Shown here in pieces: positions 44,618-49,103 of a stretch of DNA of 49,103 nt. The translations under genes were made by a program, and so were the position numbers. The DNA is from Thermodesulfovibrionia bacterium (lineage in GTDB: Bacteria > Nitrospirota > Thermodesulfovibrionia > UBA6902): NCBI GenBank assembly GCA_020053105.1, contig JAGVNU010000090.1, positions 1 through 49,103 of the forward strand, written 5' to 3'. The notes beneath the pieces are model-generated. The model did no database searches and had not been told where the DNA came from. It was given only the letters and a program-made list of their open reading frames with translations. The number at the start of each line of letters is the position of its first letter. Position 1 is the first letter of the stretch.

Positions 44618-45017
44618 AAATCAACCCGGAAGACCGATTATTTTAATCGCTGATGACCATGATGTTATGCGTGGGTTATTACGCCACTGGTTGGCAATTA
44701 ATTTCCCTGCCTTCCATATTATGGAAGCGAAAAACGGCGAAGAAGCTGTGTACCTCGCCCTTGCCTGGAAGCCTGAAGTCATACTTATGGACATCTGGAT
44801 GTCTGAAATGAACGGCTTTGAAGCCACCCGTCGTATCAAGACAACAGCTCCGGATATCAAGATAGTGATAATTACCGCTGATGAAAATAACCACTGCAGG
44901 GGCAGGGCTTCGCTGGCAGGAGCTGACGCATACTTTTTGAAACGAGAAATAGCTGATGACCTGATCACGGTCCTGAGAGGATTTATATATCAAGATGCCC
45001 TTGCACAGACAGAATGA
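44607..45017 (+). CDS. single-domain REC response regulator
   Basis: The 136-residue REC has the acidic pocket ADDHD (about 15-19) and Asp62 in VILMDIWMSEMNG, with YFLKRE carrying the conserved Lys. The usual MP after the Asp is MS here. ATG 44607 has GGGAGA 6 bases upstream; the longer frame from 44562 would overlap the previous gene far more. It overlaps the SprA-like gene by 11 bases and is followed by a strong terminator. The DDH start and layout are NarL-like, but the HTH is absent. Confidence 0.88.
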   Translation: MINKNQPGRPIILIADDHDVMRGLLRHWLAINFPAFHIMEAKNGEEAVYLALAWKPEVILMDIWMSEMNGFEATRRIKTTAPDIKIVIITADENNHCRGRASLAGADAYFLKREIADDLITVLRGFIYQDALAQTE

Positions 45018-45079
45018 AATGATTTGCATGAATATTATAAACAACCCAGCCATCATACCCCCCTCCTTGATGGTAATAT

Positions 45080-45117
45080 GTGAGGGTGAAAGAGTTATAT
45101 TTCACCCTCACCATTTT
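45080..45117 (+). terminator. strong rho-independent terminator
   Basis: A perfect 12-bp stem, GTGAGGGTGAAA (45080-45091) with TTTCACCCTCAC (45100-45111), and an 8-base loop are followed by CATTTT. It lies between the REC gene and the Cache kinase. Confidence 0.8.
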
Positions 45118-45155
45118 CCCGGCGTGGACATGCCTGCCACAGAGGGCGGGCCTTA

Positions 45156-47588
45156 ATGAAACTGGTCCATAAACTAATAGCGGGCTTTTTAGTGATCTCG
45201 GCTTTGATCTGGATTGCCGGACTATACGCTTACAAGGTCAGTTACAGATCATTGCGAAACACTTATATAAGCAACAATGAAGCGCTGGCCAGGGAGATGA
45301 TGGATTCAATAGACAGGTCCATTCACAACAGGATCGAGGCGTTAATGTCCTATTCAAATGATGTAATGTTACGGGAGACGATTATAGAATCAAATCAAAG
45401 CTTCGACAAAATGCATGACGTATATCCGCTCATCAACAAAAGAGACCGGGAATGGACCTCCGCGCCTAAAGAACAGGTAAGTCCCTTCATGCAGGGACTT
45501 ATAAATAATACCCTGGCCGATGAATTACGGGAAATAGCGGATTTCTATGCAAGACACTACGGGTTTAAGCTGTATGGTGAAGTGTTTGTAACAAATAAAT
45601 ACGGGGCCAATGTTGCCCAGACCGGTAAAACGACCGATTACAGGCAGGATGATGAAGATTGGTGGCAGCGTGCAAAGAAAGAAGGGTCATATATACAGGA
45701 TATAAGCTATGACGACAGCTCAGATGTATATTCCACAGATATTGCAATAAGAATAAATGATAATGATGGGAATTTTATCGGAGTTATGAAGGTAGCCATG
45801 AATATTGAAGAGGTAATAAATATTCTGGGCGATATAACGCGTGGAGGGATATATCCGGAGCATAACAGCATGAAGATGCTGCTGCTTACCCGCGAAGGCA
45901 AAATAATATTCTCAAGTGATAAAAAGGACGTATTTCTTGATAATGTGTCCAACCTGATGCCGGTACCGGGTACAGTACCCGAACATCCCAGTACAGACAG
46001 GAGAAGTTATTTTATCACCAGAGACAGGCTTAACCGCACGTTGGTGACCTCCGCCCATTCCACAGGACATATGGAATACAAAGGTTTTGATTGGACGATG
46101 CTGATAATGCTTGACGAACAAGATGCCTTTGCACCATTACTCCAGGTAAAAAACAACATATTGGTAGTTTCATTTGCCGTGACATTGCTGGCCCTTTTAG
46201 CCGGGGGTTTCATGTCCGCCAGGATACTTGGAAATTTGCGCAGGCTTCAGGACGCTTCAGCGAAAATCGGAGAAGGGGACCTGTCCTGCCGGATTGAAGT
46301 TACTTCAAAAGACGAAATAGGGGACCTGTCTTTGGCTTTCAATAAAATGGCCCAATCTCTAAAAGAGCGGACCGATGACTTAAAGAATGAAATACTTACA
46401 CGCATGGCTGCAGAGGAGAAATCTGCCAACGCAGCGCAGGAATGGGCCAGGACTTTTGACTCAATATCTGATTTTGTTTCAATCCACAGCAATGATTTCA
46501 GGATCATAAGGGCAAACCAGTCCCTGGCCGATTTCCTGGGCATAAGCAAAGAGGAGGTCACGGGAAAGTTCTGCTATGAAATGTTTCACGGCACGAAAGG
46601 ACCCGAAGCAGATTGTCCCCACGTCAGGACTATAGAGACAAAAGGACCTGTAACCGGAGAACGCTGCGACCGGGGAACACACTGTCATTCAATGGTGAGT
46701 ACATCTCCCATTTTCAATAAACAGTGTGAGGTAATAGGGACTGTTCATATAGTAAAGAATATTACGGAAATGAAAAAACTTGAAGAGCAGCTTCGTCAGG
46801 CCCAGAAGATGGAATCAGTCGGACAGCTTGCAGGCGGAGTGGCGCATGATTTCAATAACATCCTTGCCGCCATCATTAATTACAATTACATAATGAAGGA
46901 CATGACGCCGGGAGACCCCGACTATTTAAATGCAATTGACAAGATATCTTCTCTGGCAGAACGGGCCGCACATATAACCCGCAGTCTCCTTACCTATAGC
47001 AGAAAACAGTTATTCGAACTCAACCCTCTGAATATCAATAGTATATTAAATAACATAGACCAGCTCCTTCATACTTTTATTGATAAAAACATTGAACTTG
47101 TAACGCATCCCGCTGAAGACGATCTTATAATTATGGCCGACGAAAATCAAATAGGACAATGCCTCGTGAATCTTGTTTCAAACGCCCGGGATGCAATGCC
47201 GGAGGGGGGAAGTCTCACGATAACAACAGAGGCCATGGGTATAAATACCGCTTTCATTCTTTCACACGGCTTCGGGATTCCCGGCGCATACGCGCTTATA
47301 TCCGTCACCGACACAGGCACGGGAATGGATGAAGAGACCATGCTGAAGATATTTGATCCTTTTTTTACGACAAAGGAAGTCGGGAAAGGCACTGGGCTCG
47401 GACTTTCTATGGCTTTTGGAATCATAAGACAGCATGAGGGATATATCGATGTTTACAGCAGGCAGGGCCATGGGACAACGTTCAAGTTGTATTTCCCGCT
47501 GCTTAATAAAGATAAACTTTTATCACAGGCAAAGGAGTCTATCGGAAATGATCAGGACAATCCAAAAGAACATACTTGTCGTGGATGA
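45156..47588 (+). CDS. Cache-HAMP-PAS membrane histidine kinase
   Basis: The 810-residue kinase has TM1 (about 7-28) and a large periplasmic double-Cache sensor (about 35-330; [18 protein letters not shown] and WWQRAKKEG are typical). TM2 (about 333-355) and HAMP (about 355-408) follow. A PAS domain (about 425-540) has a cysteine-rich loop (CYEMFHG...DCPH). HisKA has His564 in [12 protein letters not shown]; HATPase has DTGTGMDEE and [11 protein letters not shown]. Cache sensors bind small extracellular ligands. Its kinase half resembles that of the hybrid kinase at 40044. The next REC-HD-GYP gene starts within its last 41 bases and is probably its target. Confidence 0.93.
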   Translation: MKLVHKLIAGFLVISALIWIAGLYAYKVSYRSLRNTYISNNEALAREMMDSIDRSIHNRIEALMSYSNDVMLRETIIESNQSFDKMHDVYPLINKRDREWTSAPKEQVSPFMQGLINNTLADELREIADFYARHYGFKLYGEVFVTNKYGANVAQTGKTTDYRQDDEDWWQRAKKEGSYIQDISYDDSSDVYSTDIAIRINDNDGNFIGVMKVAMNIEEVINILGDITRGGIYPEHNSMKMLLLTREGKIIFSSDKKDVFLDNVSNLMPVPGTVPEHPSTDRRSYFITRDRLNRTLVTSAHSTGHMEYKGFDWTMLIMLDEQDAFAPLLQVKNNILVVSFAVTLLALLAGGFMSARILGNLRRLQDASAKIGEGDLSCRIEVTSKDEIGDLSLAFNKMAQSLKERTDDLKNEILTRMAAEEKSANAAQEWARTFDSISDFVSIHSNDFRIIRANQSLADFLGISKEEVTGKFCYEMFHGTKGPEADCPHVRTIETKGPVTGERCDRGTHCHSMVSTSPIFNKQCEVIGTVHIVKNITEMKKLEEQLRQAQKMESVGQLAGGVAHDFNNILAAIINYNYIMKDMTPGDPDYLNAIDKISSLAERAAHITRSLLTYSRKQLFELNPLNINSILNNIDQLLHTFIDKNIELVTHPAEDDLIIMADENQIGQCLVNLVSNARDAMPEGGSLTITTEAMGINTAFILSHGFGIPGAYALISVTDTGTGMDEETMLKIFDPFFTTKEVGKGTGLGLSMAFGIIRQHEGYIDVYSRQGHGTTFKLYFPLLNKDKLLSQAKESIGNDQDNPKEHTCRG

Positions 47589-48657
47589 CGAAAAGGACAT
47601 GAGGGAATCCATCTCTCTCATTCTTAAGAAAAAACTTAATGGAGGGGCAGATTACTCTGTCATTACCTGCGGCAATGCGCACGAGGCCCTTGCAGCAATT
47701 AAAGAAAACAACATCGACGTAGTCATATCCGACATCAAAATGCCTGTAACATCGGGACTCGAAATGCTTGATCAGATACGGGTTTTCAACAAACAGTTAC
47801 CGGTGCTTTTGATGACGGCATATGCTGATTTAGATGTATCACTGAAAGCAATAAGAGAAGGCGCCTTTGATTTTATATTGAAGCCTATCCATCCTGATTA
47901 TCTTGTCCATTCAGTCAACAAGGCGCTTCAATATGGGAATTTAATTAAATTTAAGGAGCAATATAAGCGTTACCTTGAAACATCGGTTGCTGAGAGGACA
48001 AATGAACTCGAAATATCGACGAAGGATGCGGCGAACTTCAGTCATGAATTGATCAAACGTTTAACTGCTGTGGCGGAATTCAGGGACACAGAGGCAGGGG
48101 CGCATGTATCCAGGATCGGTACATATGCCATGATGATTGCCCAAAAACTGGAGATGCCCCTGGAATTCATCCGGAATATAAAAGATGCCAGTCCTCTTCA
48201 TGACATAGGAAAGCTGGGGGTATGTGAAAATATACTTTTTAAACCGGGCCATTTAACATTGGAAGAATATGAAGTCATGAAGACCCACACAATCGAAGGG
48301 GCAAGGATCCTGTCAAAGTCTTCAAATCCTGTTATTAGAATGGCGGAATCCATCGCACTTACCCATCATGAGAGGTGGGACGGAACAGGGTATCCACACG
48401 GATTGCGGGGCGAAGAAATTCCTTTTGAAGGAAGAATAGTCAGCATCTGTGATCAATATGACGCGATCAGGAGCGAACGGGCATACAAGCCGGAGTATTC
48501 ACATGTGGAAACAGTCAGGATAATTACAGAAGGAGACGGAAGGACCATGCCGGAACATTTTGCCCCTGAGGTCTTGAGGGCATTTGTCCGAATAGCTGAC
48601 CAATTTGATGAGGTATATAATTCGTATAACAACAATTCAGTATGCGTTCTAAGGTGA
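47548..48657 (+). CDS. REC-HD-GYP cyclic-di-GMP phosphodiesterase
   Basis: The 369-residue protein has REC (about 8-130; Asp62 in [13 protein letters not shown]), a coiled coil and HD-GYP (about 165-350). The metal ligands and signature are canonical: HD at 218-219 in [32 protein letters not shown] and [16 protein letters not shown] 47548 is chosen because AAAGGAG lies 10 bases upstream; the longer frame from 47434 would overlap the kinase deeply. Second HD-GYP enzyme in the window and the last gene of the signalling region. Its REC resembles that of 42064 more than the KPW group. Confidence 0.93.
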   Translation: MIRTIQKNILVVDDEKDMRESISLILKKKLNGGADYSVITCGNAHEALAAIKENNIDVVISDIKMPVTSGLEMLDQIRVFNKQLPVLLMTAYADLDVSLKAIREGAFDFILKPIHPDYLVHSVNKALQYGNLIKFKEQYKRYLETSVAERTNELEISTKDAANFSHELIKRLTAVAEFRDTEAGAHVSRIGTYAMMIAQKLEMPLEFIRNIKDASPLHDIGKLGVCENILFKPGHLTLEEYEVMKTHTIEGARILSKSSNPVIRMAESIALTHHERWDGTGYPHGLRGEEIPFEGRIVSICDQYDAIRSERAYKPEYSHVETVRIITEGDGRTMPEHFAPEVLRAFVRIADQFDEVYNSYNNNSVCVLR

Positions 48658-48790
48658 TTGGCGGGATTGCCGGCATATTCGTGAGAAAAAATCTCGATGA
48701 ACTAATAAAAGAGACTGTGCCCCACACTCATATCCAATTATCGCTTCCATAAAGAAGCTTACTTGTACATCATTCCAGAATACCGATTAA

Positions 48791-48820
48791 TTGACAACAC
48801 ATCTTTTTATAAGGTATCTT
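48791..48820 (+). promoter_or_regulatory. promoter of the tRNA pair
   Basis: TTGACA (48791-48796) lies 18 bases before TATCTT (48815-48820), with a TATAAT directly after (48821-48826). Transcription would start about 10 bases before the tRNA-Ile. Confidence 0.6.
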
Positions 48821-48838
48821 TATAATTCATGATTTGAC

Positions 48839-48915
<77 letters not shown>

Positions 48916-48961
48916 GAAAGTTCGTTGAAATTAATCATTGAAAAGTGTAAATTAGTACGTC

Positions 48962-49037
48962 GGGGGTGTAGCTCAGCTGGGAGAGCGCCTGGTTTGCAAC
49001 CAGGAGGTCATCGGTTCGATCCCGTTCACCTCCACCA
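48962..49037 (+). tRNA. tRNA-Ala(TGC)
   Basis: The acceptor GGGGGTG pairs with CACCTCC (one G-T pair). The D-arm GCTCAGCTGGGAGAGC, the anticodon arm CCTGG-TTTGCAA-CCAGG (anticodon TGC at 48995-48997) and the T-arm GGTTCGATCCC are present; CCA is encoded. It follows tRNA-Ile by 46 bases. A T-run (49038-49045) directly behind may end the transcript. Confidence 0.97.
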
Positions 49038-49103
49038 TTTTTTTTATTGACCTGTTGCATTTTAATTTTGCTTCATGTTATCATTTTTACCTGGTTGATA
49101 AAA

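Noticed and set aside
49047..49084. Possible promoter after tRNA-Ala (TTGCAT, 18 bases, TATCAT)
   Set aside because: It lies in very AT-rich sequence at the window edge with no visible downstream gene, so it cannot be judged.

Overview
The window looks like a chromosomal segment of an anaerobic, motile, diderm bacterium. The [Fe-S]-rich MvhD/MetV/MetF module, two archaeal-type (split, ferredoxin-fused) glutamate synthase loci and a very dense two-component/c-di-GMP repertoire resemble uncultivated Nitrospirota (Thermodesulfovibrionia-like) or Desulfobacterota. This taxonomic suggestion is inference from gene content only; no rRNA gene is present.

Region 1 (1-8,288) begins with a possible gene start on the minus strand running off the left edge. 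It continues with a plus-strand operon: mvhD, metV, metF, then three glutamate-synthase-type proteins. These are a degenerate ferredoxin/FMN-domain paralogue, an intact ferredoxin/FMN-domain synthase subunit, and a glutaminase plus GXGXG-domain subunit. The layout links a methylene-tetrahydrofolate reductase electron-transfer unit with glutamate-synthase modules.

Region 2 (8,289-14,490) is an AT-rich accessory island. It holds REP-like palindromes, an antitoxin/ParE pair whose toxin is cut by an in-frame stop, an unrecognised 566-residue protein, a translationally coupled GHMP kinase/EEP-hydrolase pair, short degenerate repeats and the frameshifted remains of an ORF6N-domain gene.

Region 3 (14,491-19,967) is a second, complete split glutamate synthase: a small ferredoxin, then, behind a strong promoter and an attenuator-like hairpin, the glutaminase subunit, the ferredoxin/FMN synthase subunit and a GXGXG/GltD-like/ferredoxin fusion, closed by a strong terminator. 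Region 4 (20,002-21,386) has an RNase H-like exonuclease and an SplB-like radical SAM protein, divergently placed around a palindromic repeat.

Region 5 (21,553-48,657) is about 27 kb of almost uninterrupted signal-transduction genes, all on the plus strand and mostly overlapping or abutting. It has eight histidine kinases (five of them membrane-bound or hybrid), many response regulators, a REC-GGDEF-EAL protein, a PilZ protein, two REC-HD-GYP phosphodiesterases and an MglA-like GTPase. It also holds a striking REC + MshEN-like + PilB/GspE ATPase + zinc-ribbon fusion. Together they suggest phosphorelay and c-di-GMP control of a type IV pilus or secretion motor and cell polarity (inference). 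Promoters and terminators split it into at least five transcription units.

The window ends with a tRNA-Ile(GAU)/tRNA-Ala(UGC) pair with its own promoter.
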